Of a DNA stretch of 64,000 nt, positions 35,251 to 45,816 are shown piece after piece. A program made the translations under genes and the position numbers. Position 1 is the first letter of the stretch. Every line of letters starts with the position of its first letter. The DNA is taken from assembly GCF_004366375.1 (NCBI RefSeq), contig NZ_SOEF01000012.1:1-64000 (forward strand). Direction: 5' to 3'. Below the pieces are notes generated by a model. The model saw only the letters and a list, made by a program, of their open reading frames with translations, was not told where the DNA came from and ran no database searches. This DNA comes from Halanaerobium congolense. GTDB lineage: Bacteria > Bacillota > Halanaerobiia > Halanaerobiales > Halanaerobiaceae.

Positions 35251-35592
35251 TTATTCCTCGAACATACTGTGTAGAATACTAGAAACAAAACTAACAATTA
35301 TTGAAGCCAGTAAAGCAGAAAAAAATCCATTTACCATAAACCCCGGAACAAGTACTGAAGTTAAAGATATCATAATTGCATTAATCACCAGCAAAAAAAG
35401 TCCAAAGGTTAAAATAGTAAAAGGTATAGTCAAAATTGTAAAAATAGGTCTAATAAAACCATTAACAAAACCTAAAACAACTGCTGCAAAAAAACCTGTC
35501 CAGATACCTGCTACAGTTATTCCCGGTAATAGATAAGCAGCTACCAATAGAGCAACCATTGTTGAAAATACTTTAGCAAAAAAGTAAGTCAT
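35251..35592 (-). CDS. Four-helix membrane protein of the phage-holin-4_2 (PF04020) family
   Basis: 113 residues with four hydrophobic helices (VALLVAAYLLPGITVAG, GFFAAVVLGFVNGFI, FGLFLLVINAIMISL, FFSALLASIIVSFVSSIL). The GFVNGFIRPIFTILTIPFTI segment is the family signature (RPxxxxLTLP-like). Despite its name it is a common chromosomal membrane protein, not evidence of prophage. It lies 45 bp upstream of the exported beta-rich gene on the same strand. Confidence 0.85.
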   Translation of the reverse strand: MTYFFAKVFSTMVALLVAAYLLPGITVAGIWTGFFAAVVLGFVNGFIRPIFTILTIPFTILTFGLFLLVINAIMISLTSVLVPGFMVNGFFSALLASIIVSFVSSILHSMFEE

Positions 35593-35765
35593 TAAAATTC
35601 CCCCCTTATCTCATACTATAAATTATAAATTTCATTACTTTCTTATTTTATTTAATTCTACAGTAATTATATTATACCTTTTTATTTCTAATAATGAAAG
35701 ATTTCCTTTAAAAATTTAGTTTTACAGCTAAAAAATATAATTTATATTCTTTTTTCTAAATATAG

Positions 35766-35794
35766 TTGACAGTTTTAAAATACTATATTATAAT
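35766..35794 (+). promoter_or_regulatory. cysK promoter
   Basis: TTGACA (35766-35771), 17-bp spacer, TATAAT (35789-35794), 57 bp before the ATG; both elements match consensus exactly. No T-box or SAM riboswitch is seen in the short leader. Confidence 0.85.
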
Positions 35795-35851
35795 ATAATT
35801 CAAAGTAAAGTAATCAACTTTAAAATCGTTTGAAATTTAGGAGGAATTTTA

Positions 35852-36763
35852 ATGATTTTTAATAATGTAACTGAATTAATTGGTAATACTCCTTTAGTTA
35901 GGTTAAACAGTTTAGTTTCTGATACAGATGCTGAAGTTGTTTTAAAACTGGAAAGTTTTAATCCTGGAGGCAGTATCAAAGATAGAATAGCTTTTAATAT
36001 GATTTCTGAAGCTGAAAAATCTGGTGAAATTGAACCAGGTGGTGTTTTAGTTGAACCAACCAGCGGTAATACAGGAATTGGAATTGCAATGGTAGGTGCA
36101 GCTAAAGGTTATAAAGTAATCTTGACAATGCCAGAATCAATGAGTGAAGAAAGAAAAAAAATGCTGAAAGCATATGGTGCAGAATTAGTCTTGACACCTG
36201 CCTCAGAAGGTATGAAGGGTGCAATTTCAAAAGCAAAAGAAATTTCAGCTGAGAGAAACGGCTTCATTCCGTCTCAATTTGATAATCCAGCAAATCCAGA
36301 TATTCACCGAAAAACTACTGCTGAAGAAATAATTACTGAAACTCATGGTAAAATTGATTATTTTGTAGCAGGTGTTGGTACCGGTGGAACTATCACTGGA
36401 ACTGGAGAAAAATTAAAAGAAATCATTAATAATCTTAAAGTAGTAGCAGTTGAGCCAGAAAATTCAGCTGTTATTTCTGGAGAAGAAGCTGGACCACATA
36501 AGATTCAGGGAATTGGTGCTGGTTTTATCCCTGGGGTCTTGAATACTGACGTTATTGACCGAGTAGAAAAAGTCAAAAATGAAGAAGCTTTTCAAACAAC
36601 AAAAGATTTAGCTGTTAAAGAAGGTATCTTTGCCGGTATTTCCACTGGGGCTGCAGTTGCCGCTGCACTTAGATTAGCTAAAGAGCTTGATCAAGAACAG
36701 AGAATAGTAGTCATTGCCCCAGATACAGGTGAGCGCTACCTATCTACTGGTGTTTTTGCCTAA
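35852..36763 (+). CDS. cysK: Cysteine synthase A (O-acetylserine sulfhydrylase)
   Basis: 303 residues. The PLP lysine is in PGGSIKDR; PTSGNTGIGIA is the substrate loop and GVGTGGTITGTGE holds the phosphate-binding glycines. It makes cysteine from O-acetylserine and sulfide in the cytosol. cysE, whose product feeds it, lies 2.8 kb away on the other strand, and a glutamate-cysteine ligase lies 2.7 kb upstream. AGGAGGAATT precedes the ATG. The protein ends GERYLSTGVFA, the usual CysK tail. Confidence 0.96.
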   Translation: MIFNNVTELIGNTPLVRLNSLVSDTDAEVVLKLESFNPGGSIKDRIAFNMISEAEKSGEIEPGGVLVEPTSGNTGIGIAMVGAAKGYKVILTMPESMSEERKKMLKAYGAELVLTPASEGMKGAISKAKEISAERNGFIPSQFDNPANPDIHRKTTAEEIITETHGKIDYFVAGVGTGGTITGTGEKLKEIINNLKVVAVEPENSAVISGEEAGPHKIQGIGAGFIPGVLNTDVIDRVEKVKNEEAFQTTKDLAVKEGIFAGISTGAAVAAALRLAKELDQEQRIVVIAPDTGERYLSTGVFA

Positions 36764-36864
36764 ACATGCCTCTTTTTGGTATACAGGCAATTTTATTTGA
36801 TTTTTATATTTTTAATAAAAGTTTTCCATGATAATTTGATATAGAATAATTTCCCCTGTGAAAG

Positions 36865-36891
36865 GCCCGGAGGACCCCCAACCTACCGGGC
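36865..36891 (+). repeat. GC-rich hairpin downstream of cysK
   Basis: GCCCGG...CCGGGC with a 14-nt loop (AGGACCCCC...). It is much richer in G+C than its surroundings. No T tract follows, so it is not an ordinary terminator. Confidence 0.55.
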
Positions 36892-36905
36892 TATTCCTAT
36901 GTTTA

Positions 36906-36957
36906 GTTATGTTCATTTATGTTCACCTACCAGTATGTAAACATAAATGAACATAAC
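36906..36957. repeat. 18-bp perfect inverted repeat upstream of the DUF362 gene
   Basis: GTTATGTTCATTTATGTT (36906-36923) and its exact complement (36940-36957) around a 16-nt loop. Each arm contains two ATGTTCA-like units. It could be an operator, an element end or a recoding of old palindromic DNA. Position: 75 bp before the ATG at 37032. Confidence 0.75.
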
Positions 36958-37031
36958 TTGTTATTATAAAAAAAATAACATATAATTAAAATACATTTTA
37001 AAATATTTTAGCAAAAAAAGGGGAGATTATT

Positions 37032-38135
37032 ATGACAGCTAAAGTTTTTAGAGCAGATATGAAGGCTTCATCGGATAGTGAAAGTCTTGTTAAAAAGTTA
37101 GGAAAATTATTCTATAAAGCAGGTTTTCAGGAATTAATTGCTGAAGATGATTTTGTGGCAATCAAGCAGCACTTTGGAGAACCAGGAAATACAGCTTTCA
37201 TTCGACCCGTATTTACCAGAGAAATTGTTAAAATAGCAAAAAAATTAAAAGGGAAACCTTTTTTAACTGATGCCAACACTCTGTATACAGGAGAGCGTTC
37301 TAACTCCGTCGATCATTTGAATGCAGCTATAGCAAATGGTTTTTCATATGCTACTGTCCAGGCACCAATTATTATTGCCGATGGACTGAAAGGTAAAGGA
37401 TCAACTGAAGTTGAAGTTAATCTAAAACATTTTGACAAAGTTCGAATTGCTTCAGAAATTCTGGAAGCTGATGTCTTAATTAGTCTGGCTCATTTTAAAG
37501 GACATGAGCTGTCAGGCTTTGGTGGAACATTTAAAAATATTGGTATGGGACTCGGCAGCAGAGCCGGGAAACAGATGATGCATTCAGCAGTATTACCAGA
37601 GATAACTGAATCAGAATGTATTAAATGCATGCAGTGTGTTAAACATTGTCCGGAAGATTGTATAACTATTAATAAAAATAAAAGTTATATCAACCATGAA
37701 ATTTGTATTGGCTGTGGAGAATGTGTTGTAACCTGTCCAACAGATGCAATTTCTGTTGAGTGGGAATCTACCAGTGAAGGGATGGGAGAACGTCAGGTTG
37801 AATTTACATATGGAATTGTTAAAGATAGAAAAAATATATATATCAATTTCATTACCAATGTTTCCCCTGACTGTGACTGTGCTGGCTGGAGTGATCGACC
37901 AATAGTAAATGATATTGGTATTTTGGCTTCTAAAGATCCGGTAGCTTTAGAACAAGCTTCTCTAGATTTAGTTAATCAGGCTGAAGCAAAAGGTATGCTT
38001 GCAGGTAAAGACTTAAAACCTGGAGACAATAAGTTTAAAGCTGTACATCCCAGTACTGATGGTGGAGTTAAACAAATAGAATATGCTGCTGAAATTGGAA
38101 TGGGCAGCCGAGAATACGAATTAATCGATTTATAG
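37032..38135 (+). CDS. DUF362-family protein with 2[4Fe-4S] ferredoxin domain
   Basis: 367 residues. DUF362 core: AIKQHFGEPGNTAFIRP, FLTDANTLYTGERSN and LISLAHFKGHELSGFGGTFKN. Ferredoxin motifs CIKCMQCVKHCP (about 199-210) and CIGCGECVVTCP (about 228-239) are complete. DCDCAGW in the C-terminal part adds further cysteines. These proteins are common in anaerobes; their reaction is not established and they are assumed to be cytosolic redox proteins. GGGGAG before the ATG. Monocistronic; the palindrome upstream may regulate it. Confidence 0.88.
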   Translation: MTAKVFRADMKASSDSESLVKKLGKLFYKAGFQELIAEDDFVAIKQHFGEPGNTAFIRPVFTREIVKIAKKLKGKPFLTDANTLYTGERSNSVDHLNAAIANGFSYATVQAPIIIADGLKGKGSTEVEVNLKHFDKVRIASEILEADVLISLAHFKGHELSGFGGTFKNIGMGLGSRAGKQMMHSAVLPEITESECIKCMQCVKHCPEDCITINKNKSYINHEICIGCGECVVTCPTDAISVEWESTSEGMGERQVEFTYGIVKDRKNIYINFITNVSPDCDCAGWSDRPIVNDIGILASKDPVALEQASLDLVNQAEAKGMLAGKDLKPGDNKFKAVHPSTDGGVKQIEYAAEIGMGSREYELIDL

Positions 38136-38165
38136 AATTATGAAAACTGAAAAATTGAACAAATT

Positions 38166-38195
38166 AAAGGCTCAGCATTTTTGCTGAGCCTTTTT
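38166..38195. terminator. Bidirectional terminator
   Basis: AAAGGCTCAGCA-TTTT-TGCTGAGCCTTT with five T following; between convergent stops at 38135 and 38225. Confidence 0.92.
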
Positions 38196-38224
38196 AAATC
38201 AATATTACTTTACCTTAATTTAGT

Positions 38225-39343
38225 CTACTGCATAACATCACTTTCACCTAATTTATAGTCCACAATCTTTAATTTATTTTTTACATCAATCCCATATTTA
38301 CAAGCCTTAAAATCAGCAGCTCTTTTCAATAAATCAGCAGCTTTAATCTCTAATTTTTTATATCTTTCTCCTGCTATTTCTTTGTTACCAAACCAGAATC
38401 GGAGACGATCTCTCAAAGCATAATCAGCAGGATTTCTAGGCCTACCATCATACATCTGACGGTCATAATAGCCCTCAATTTTGAATAGATTCTTTATATT
38501 TTCCCCATATTTTTCAGAGACAGTGCAGTTATCACATTGACGGCAGATATAATCTCCTAATTCTTCTGCATTAGAAAAAAGCTGCTCTTTTTCTTCATCT
38601 GACATTGGTTTATATTCTTCGATCAGTTTTAAATCCATTTTCAACATTTCCTGATTATTCATTCCTGTAACAACAGCATCTATCGGCAGAGATAAAACAT
38701 AGCGAAAAGCTGCTTCTACATTTTTCCAAAGAAATCCATCAGCCAGAGGCTTCATGCAAAGTGTACCAATATTTTTTTCCTTAACTAAAGGCAGAAGTTC
38801 ATCTTCTAGCTTTGGAAAATTAAACTTATCAAAATAATTGAAATGAGTCATCATCACCTCAAACTCGCCTGTTTTTAATGCTTCAATTAATACATCAGGC
38901 TGTCCATGAGCAGTAATTCCGATATGATTTACCTTTCCCATTTCCTTTGCTTTTTTAGCTGCTTCTAATGAGCCTCCCGGCTTTAATATTTCTTTTAAAT
39001 CGGCTTGATTTCGGACTCCATGCATAAAAATTATATCAAGGTGGTCAGTCTGCAAGTTTTTTAGACTTCGGTCAATCTCTGCCATTGCTCCTTCGGCATC
39101 TCTAACACCAGTTTTACTTGCCAGAACAACCTGATCTCTTCTATCTTTTACTATTTGGCCAATCTTTTTTTCAGATTCCCCATCACCATAAGAAGCAGCA
39201 GTTTCTAAATAATTTCCACCCTGATTGAGATATTTATTCAATAATTGTGCCGCCTTATCAGCTGGAATTTCTATTAAATGAAATCCTCCAAAACCAATCA
39301 AACTGACTTCTAATCCAGTTTTTCCGAGTACTCTTTTTTTCAT
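38225..39343 (-). CDS. Aldo/keto reductase family protein
   Basis: 372 residues. The TIM-barrel start RVLGKTGLEVSLIGFGG, catalytic-type Y in ETAASYGDGESEKKIG, DHLDIIFMHGV and the NADPH-side segments (VTGMNNQEML) fit the Tas/YghZ-like AKR group. After the barrel, CRQCDNC (about 265-271) is a short cysteine cluster that in related ferredoxin-type AKRs is part of a 4Fe-4S motif; here only three cysteines in a CxxCxxC are seen, so cluster binding is uncertain. About 75 further residues follow. The cytosolic carbonyl substrate is unknown. Confidence 0.88.
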   Translation of the reverse strand: MKKRVLGKTGLEVSLIGFGGFHLIEIPADKAAQLLNKYLNQGGNYLETAASYGDGESEKKIGQIVKDRRDQVVLASKTGVRDAEGAMAEIDRSLKNLQTDHLDIIFMHGVRNQADLKEILKPGGSLEAAKKAKEMGKVNHIGITAHGQPDVLIEALKTGEFEVMMTHFNYFDKFNFPKLEDELLPLVKEKNIGTLCMKPLADGFLWKNVEAAFRYVLSLPIDAVVTGMNNQEMLKMDLKLIEEYKPMSDEEKEQLFSNAEELGDYICRQCDNCTVSEKYGENIKNLFKIEGYYDRQMYDGRPRNPADYALRDRLRFWFGNKEIAGERYKKLEIKAADLLKRAADFKACKYGIDVKNKLKIVDYKLGESDVMQ

Positions 39344-39443
39344 AGTCGATTCCTCTCATTCTATTATTTAAACTTATAAACTGCTTTCCACATAGAAACT
39401 GTCTAACTAAAGATTCACCAGAACTTAAGAGAACCTAAGCTGC

Positions 39444-39507
39444 AGTCTGCCTCCCCATCTTTCTTTGACTCTCCTCGGGGCAAGCCCTCGAGGTTTGCAG
39501 GCAGACT
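39444..39507. repeat. Nested GC-rich hairpin in the cysE-AKR gap
   Basis: The outer stem is AGTCTGCC/GGCAGACT (39444-39451, 39500-39507). The inner stem is CCTCG-GGGC-AA-GCCC-(T)-CGAGG (39473-39493). On the plus strand TTTT follows the outer arm. The 260-bp gap has no gene. It could be a structured RNA, a dispersed repeat or a terminator read from the left. Confidence 0.6.
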
Positions 39508-39604
39508 TTTACTCTATCAAATCAAGAAAAAAATGACAGCTCTTCTCTTCTGAAAAAGCCGCCATTAATTTATAATAAATCAAATAAAATTTTTAGTCTA
39601 ACTT

Positions 39605-40261
39605 TTAACCTGCATCTTCAAACGAATCTTTAGTTAAAATTTCTTTTTTTAATTTTAAAAACTCGGTTTCCAATTCACTTAATTTATCTTTAATTGGGTC
39701 AGGTAAATCAGCATGTTCAAGGTCCCGTTCTGGATGGACTCGGCGTCCATCACGGCTGACAACTCGGCCCGGAATTCCAACTACTGTAGAATTTTCTTCA
39801 ACATCTTTTAAAACTACAGATCCTGCTCCAATTTTAGCATCATCACCAATGGTTATTGAACCTAAAACTTTAGCTCCGGCTCCAACAACTACATTATTGC
39901 CAATAGTCGGATGTCTTTTTCCTCTTTCTTTACCAGTTCCACCTAAGGTTACTCCTTGGTAAAGTGTTACATTATCTCCCACTTCAGTAGTCTCACCAAT
40001 TACAACTCCCATACCGTGATCGATGAAAAAACCACAGCCAATTTCTGCTCCTGGATGAATTTCAATTCCAGTCAAAAAGCGGGCCAGCTGTGAAATCAAG
40101 CGAGGAATCGTATGCAGACCTCTTTTATATAACCAGTGAGAAAAACGATGAAACAAGAGTGCATGCAGACCTGAATAGCTTAAAATTACCTCAAATAAAT
40201 TATTAGCAGCTGGATCTCTATCAAATATTGCGTTAATATCACATTTAAGTGTTTTAAACAT
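39605..40261 (-). CDS. cysE: Serine O-acetyltransferase
   Basis: 218 residues, the short (EpsC-type) form. The N-terminal helical part is followed by left-handed beta-helix hexapeptide repeats ([53 protein letters not shown], then [17 protein letters not shown]). The catalytic histidine is in [10 protein letters not shown]. It makes O-acetylserine from serine and acetyl-CoA for CysK. The usual C-terminal tail is present. Monocistronic as far as I can see. No leader regulator (T-box) is visible upstream. Confidence 0.95.
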   Translation of the reverse strand: MFKTLKCDINAIFDRDPAANNLFEVILSYSGLHALLFHRFSHWLYKRGLHTIPRLISQLARFLTGIEIHPGAEIGCGFFIDHGMGVVIGETTEVGDNVTLYQGVTLGGTGKERGKRHPTIGNNVVVGAGAKVLGSITIGDDAKIGAGSVVLKDVEENSTVVGIPGRVVSRDGRRVHPERDLEHADLPDPIKDKLSELETEFLKLKKEILTKDSFEDAG

Positions 40262-40393
40262 TTATTTACCCCCTAAAATCACACCAAAGTCATTTACAGT
40301 TAATGCTGACCTAAAAGCAAAGTTATTTACTCAAGTTAATTATATAAAGTCCAGCTGTTAAATGCAAATTTATTTATTCATTTTGCTTCTCTT

Positions 40394-41686
40394 TTATTCA
40401 ACTGAAGCTTGAGGAACATTAGAAATTGTAAAACCAATGTCTGTTCTATAATGCATGTCTTTAAATTCTACCTCATTAATATAATCATAGACAGTATCAA
40501 TAACACTCAAAATGCCTTCACCAACCACTGTCATTCCAAGTACCCTACCGCTGTTGGTAATGTACTTACCATCCTCAAGTTTAGTTCCAGAATGAAATAC
40601 AATTAAGTCATCATGCTGTTTTAGATTTTCAAGACCTTTAATTTCATAACCTGTTTTATAAGTTAAAGGATAACCAGCTGAAGCAAGAACAACACAAACT
40701 GCATCATTATCATAAATCTCAATCTCTTTTTTATACTTTAGTTTAACATCATTAGTTCTCTGCATCAGTTCAAGTAAGTCCTCAGCCAGCAGGGGCATAA
40801 TCACCTGAGTTTCAGGATCGCCAAAACGGGCATTATAGTCAATTACTTTAGGACCACTTTCGGTTAAAATTATCCCAACATGCATTACACCTCTGTAATC
40901 TATTCCTTCACTATTTAAGGCATGCAGAGTTGGTCTTAAAATTTCTCTACAGATCTGATCCATCATTTGTTGGTCAACATAAGGTGAAGGTGAATAAGAT
41001 CCCATTCCACCGGTATTTGGGCCTTCTTCTCCTTCAAAAACAGCCTTATGCTCTTTTGTACTGGTAACTGGTAATATTGTCTGGCCATCAGTTAGAGCAA
41101 AAATTGAAATATCTTCTCCCTCAATAAAATTTTCAACTACAATTCTATCTCCCGCATCCCCAAAGGTCTTATCTTCCATAATTCTGGCCACTGCGTCCTG
41201 GGAATCTTGATAATTGGAAGCAACTATGACACCTTTGCCCCCAGCCAGACCATTAGCTTTCACTACAAGTGGATAATCTGCATTTTTTAAATAATTAAGT
41301 GCTGTATCTGGATCAGTAAAAACCTCATACTCACCTGTAGGTATATTATATTTATTTAAAATTTCTTTCGCAAAAGCTCTGCTTCCTTCCAGCAGTGCTG
41401 CCTGTTTTTTAGGACCAAAGATCGGTATTTTTCTTTCGACAAAGTAATCAACAATTCCTGCTACAAGTGCTTCTTCAGGGCCAACCACAGTCATTCCGAT
41501 TTCATTTTCCTGAGCAAATTTCGCTAAATTTTCTATGTCATTTGAATCTATATCTACTCTTTCTGCAATTTCAAACATCCCATCATTACCTGGTGCTGCA
41601 TAAATTTTATCTACATGATCGCTCTGATAAAGTTTCCAGGCTAAGGCATGCTCTCTGCCTCCATTCCCTACTATTAATACTTTCAT
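40394..41686 (-). CDS. purD: Phosphoribosylamine-glycine ligase
   Basis: 430 residues from the ATG at 41686 (CGAGGAGGATC upstream; the 21 codons before it overlap purA and are not protein-like). KVLIVGNGGREHALAWKL start, ATP-grasp core GLAGGKGVIVA, EGPNTGGMGSYSPSP and DYNARFGDPETQ are all classical. It joins glycine to phosphoribosylamine in de novo purine synthesis. Last gene of purB-purA-purD; 25 bp after the purA stop. Confidence 0.97.
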   Translation of the reverse strand: MKVLIVGNGGREHALAWKLYQSDHVDKIYAAPGNDGMFEIAERVDIDSNDIENLAKFAQENEIGMTVVGPEEALVAGIVDYFVERKIPIFGPKKQAALLEGSRAFAKEILNKYNIPTGEYEVFTDPDTALNYLKNADYPLVVKANGLAGGKGVIVASNYQDSQDAVARIMEDKTFGDAGDRIVVENFIEGEDISIFALTDGQTILPVTSTKEHKAVFEGEEGPNTGGMGSYSPSPYVDQQMMDQICREILRPTLHALNSEGIDYRGVMHVGIILTESGPKVIDYNARFGDPETQVIMPLLAEDLLELMQRTNDVKLKYKKEIEIYDNDAVCVVLASAGYPLTYKTGYEIKGLENLKQHDDLIVFHSGTKLEDGKYITNSGRVLGMTVVGEGILSVIDTVYDYINEVEFKDMHYRTDIGFTISNVPQASVE

Positions 41687-41711
41687 AACCGATCCTCCTC
41701 GTATAATATAT

Positions 41712-43016
<1,305 letters not shown>

Positions 43017-43064
43017 CTATAGTTTAACAAAGATTTTAGTAAAGTGCATCTTTTCTTATTTATC

Positions 43065-44363
43065 TTATTCTGAAAGCCCGTTTCTTTTAAAAATTTGATC
43101 AATATTTTTTAAGTAAGCCTGCCAGTCAAAAATTCTTTCCATTTCTTCTTCACTTAAATATTTACTTATTTCTTGATCAGCAGTCACTAATTTTCTGTAA
43201 TCTGTCTTTTTTTCCCAGGCAGTCATTGCATTTCTCTGGGCCAGCTCATAGGCTTCTTCCCGACGAAGACCCTTTTCGACCAAAGCCAGCATTAAACGCT
43301 GCGAAAAAGTTAGACCTAATGTTTTTTCTAAATTTAATTTCATATTATCTTCATTAACTACCAGTTCCTCAATAACTCCTTGGAACTTAACAAGCATATA
43401 ATCTAACAAAATTGCACTATCAGGCAAAATTACCCTCTCAACTGATGAATGAGTCAAATCTCTTTCGTGCCAGAGGCTTATATTTTCTAGAGCCGGAACT
43501 ACATTCCCTCGAACAACCCGGGCCAGCCCGCTTAAACGCTCACAAACAATCGGGTTTTTCTTGTGCGGCATTGCCGAAGATCCCTTTTGACCTTTGCGAA
43601 AGCCTTCTTCCACCTCTAAAATATCAGTCCGCTGCAGATTCCTTATTTCTGTAGCAAATTTTTCGATTGAGGCAGCTGCCAGAGCAATTCTTTCGATAAA
43701 ATCAGCATGACGGTCTCTCTGTAAAATTTGTGAGCTAACCAAGGCATTTTTTAAACCCAAAATTTCGCAGACTCTTTTTTCCACTTCTGGATTAATAGTT
43801 GCAAAAGTTCCTACTGCTCCTGATATTTGACCAACAGCAACTACCTCCTGCAGCTGTTTGAATCGTGTTATCTGTCTTCCGATTTCTTGATACCAATTTA
43901 AAAGTTTGAGACCCCAGGTAATCGGCTCCGCGTGTACTCCATGAGTTCTACCAACCATTATTGTATCTTTGTCAGCTAAAGCTTTTTCAGCTAAAATTTG
44001 ATGTAAATCTTCTAAATCTTCTAAAATTATTTTACAGGCCTGCTTCATCTGCATAGAACGAGCTGTATCTTTAATATCAGAAGAAGTAACTCCCTCATGA
44101 ATGAAACGTGATTCTTCGCCTAAATTCTCTGAAATCCCCTCAATAAAGGCAATCATATCATGTCGAGTTTTCGCTTCGATTTCTTTTATTCTTTTGAGAT
44201 CAACTTCAGCTTCCTGCTCAATTTTTTCGGCTGCTTCGATTGGTATTTCACCCAATTCAGCTCTAGCTTTTAAAATAGCTAGTTCGATTTCAAGCCAGAT
44301 CTCATATTTCTGCTCCTCACTCCATACTTTTTCCATTTCTGCGCGGCTGTATCTTGAAAGCAT
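43065..44363 (-). CDS. purB: Adenylosuccinate lyase
   Basis: 432 residues. Family signature SSAMPHKKNP with the catalytic serine loop (KGQKGSSAMPHKKN), TRHDMIAF, HEGVTSSDIKDTA and GRTHGVHAEPITW. It removes fumarate from adenylosuccinate and from SAICAR. Head of the purB-purA-purD unit (82 bp before purA), with a good promoter and a hairpin in its leader. Confidence 0.97.
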   Translation of the reverse strand: MLSRYSRAEMEKVWSEEQKYEIWLEIELAILKARAELGEIPIEAAEKIEQEAEVDLKRIKEIEAKTRHDMIAFIEGISENLGEESRFIHEGVTSSDIKDTARSMQMKQACKIILEDLEDLHQILAEKALADKDTIMVGRTHGVHAEPITWGLKLLNWYQEIGRQITRFKQLQEVVAVGQISGAVGTFATINPEVEKRVCEILGLKNALVSSQILQRDRHADFIERIALAAASIEKFATEIRNLQRTDILEVEEGFRKGQKGSSAMPHKKNPIVCERLSGLARVVRGNVVPALENISLWHERDLTHSSVERVILPDSAILLDYMLVKFQGVIEELVVNEDNMKLNLEKTLGLTFSQRLMLALVEKGLRREEAYELAQRNAMTAWEKKTDYRKLVTADQEISKYLSEEEMERIFDWQAYLKNIDQIFKRNGLSE

Positions 44364-44424
44364 ATAAATAATCTTCCTTTCTTTTCCCCATATTTAAATT
44401 ATATTTCTTCTAAAATAAATATTA

Positions 44425-44457
44425 GGCTTATTTCAGCGTTTTTAATGCTGATAAGCC
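44425..44457 (-). promoter_or_regulatory. Hairpin in the purB leader
   Basis: GGCTTA-TCAGC / GCTGA-TAAGCC, an 11-bp stem with a 2-nt bulge and a 9-nt loop, between the promoter and the gene. No purine-riboswitch core sequence and no T tract were found, so its role is open. Confidence 0.45.
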
Positions 44458-44489
44458 ATAAATTCAGCTATTCTCTTTTTTTCAGTTTA

Positions 44490-44518
44490 ATATTAGCAGA
44501 TGCAGTTGGTGCTGTCAA
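44490..44518 (-). promoter_or_regulatory. Promoter of the purB-purA-purD unit
   Basis: TTGACA (44513-44518), 17-bp spacer, TAATAT (44490-44495), 127 bp before the purB start. Confidence 0.7.
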
Positions 44519-44669
44519 GATACGAGGCCAGTTGGAGTTGAATTTTAAGGCAATAACACATATAATTATTAACTGCAGCTGATAAATTTATAGATTCTTC
44601 TTAAAAAATCTTTCAAATCTGATATAATAAAAACAGATGTTAAATTTCTGAAGGGTTAATGGTGATATA

Positions 44670-45788
44670 ATGGAACATAATTATTATAAAAAAAGTATTG
44701 ATTTAAGTGAAAATGAAAGCAGACAGCTTTTAACTTTAGGTGACAGCTTAATTGAAAAAGGTTTTTTGCGACAGTTTTCTGGTGATGAAACTAAGGTTTT
44801 ACTCTATCTTCTAACACACCTTAAACAGGGTAATGAGATAGAGATTGAACTTCCACTAGCTGCTGGTGCTCTGGGGCTTAAAATTGAAAATTTGCGGAAG
44901 CTAATTTCTAATCTGACTAATCTGGGAGTTATAAACCGCAGGACAGCTGAAGGAGAAAACTTTTTTAATTCTTATTTAAACTTAGATGCTATCATTAAGA
45001 AAAAAGAAAAAGCTCGAGTAAAAAACGATTCTTCTACAACCGGTTCTGAAATCAGACAGCAGTTAATTAACAGCAATTCAGCTTCTGAAAACGAGATTGC
45101 TGCTGCTTTAATTTCTTTTTTACCACCTGCCAACAGAAATATTCATCGGCGGGAAGAAATAAAGAGCTGGCTTAATGATTTTGAAAATCAAATGTTAAAA
45201 GAACTAGTGCGGAGAGTTGATAAATGGCTCAAACGCCAGGGCGGTAGTGACCACCTGCAGGGTGCTTATGCTTATTTAAAGGCAATTATTGATAACTGGT
45301 ATCAGGAAGAAATTACAAGTTATGAAAAATTGCAGCAGCAGGATAAACTGCACCGAGAAACTAAAGAGCTGGCCCGAGCTTATGGAATTAGATCATTTTC
45401 CTCTAACACTGCTCAGCTTAAAACTTTTCAAAGTTGGTTAACCGGAGAGCAGGCTTTAAGCAAAGAACTGGCACTGGCTGCTATTAGAGAAGCTGTACAC
45501 CGCAAAAGAGATGGTCAGCCATCTTTAAAATATGTTGAAGATAATTTTATTAACCCAATTAAAGAACTTGGGATCAGCAATCTAGCTGATTTTAGACGTT
45601 GGCTGCAGAAAGAAATGGACGGCAAAGCAGCTGAAGCTGATACTCGTGATCAAAGTGATTCTAAAAGTGAAAATGAAAATAAAAAGAAAAATAAATCAGG
45701 AAAATCTAAAATGAATAAAGCAGATGAAGATAATGATAGTTATAAATGGAAAGATTTTTTCATTGATTTCGATAAATATAAGGAGTAA
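44670..45788 (+). CDS. DnaD/DnaB-like primosome protein
   Basis: 372 residues. The N-terminal ~110 residues look like a winged helix (FSGDETKVLLYLLTHLKQGNE, then ALGLKIENLRKLISNLTNLG), as in Firmicute DnaD. Residues 125-300 have a helical DnaD-like domain region (KELALAAIREAVHRKRDGQPSLKYVEDNF; ILxxW-like ending). The C-terminus is a charged, lysine-rich tail. It helps remodel DNA and load DnaB at oriC and at restart forks. Start of the operon dnaD-dnaI-dnaB (gap 28 bp). Family call fairly sure, exact orthology not. Confidence 0.8.
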   Translation: MEHNYYKKSIDLSENESRQLLTLGDSLIEKGFLRQFSGDETKVLLYLLTHLKQGNEIEIELPLAAGALGLKIENLRKLISNLTNLGVINRRTAEGENFFNSYLNLDAIIKKKEKARVKNDSSTTGSEIRQQLINSNSASENEIAAALISFLPPANRNIHRREEIKSWLNDFENQMLKELVRRVDKWLKRQGGSDHLQGAYAYLKAIIDNWYQEEITSYEKLQQQDKLHRETKELARAYGIRSFSSNTAQLKTFQSWLTGEQALSKELALAAIREAVHRKRDGQPSLKYVEDNFINPIKELGISNLADFRRWLQKEMDGKAAEADTRDQSDSKSENENKKKNKSGKSKMNKADEDNDSYKWKDFFIDFDKYKE

Positions 45789-45816
45789 CGTTCACCATTT
45801 GGAAAGGGGATAAATT

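Noticed and set aside
35251-35592. Prophage holin
   Set aside because: The PF04020 family is chromosomal in most bacteria and no lysis or structural phage gene is near.
39344-39604. T-box or SAM riboswitch linked to cysteine genes
   Set aside because: No T-box sequence (AGGGTGGAACCGCG type) or SAM-I core is visible, and the element is downstream of cysE, not before it.
44364-44489. Purine riboswitch before purB
   Set aside because: No conserved three-way-junction core sequence could be found; only a simple hairpin is present.
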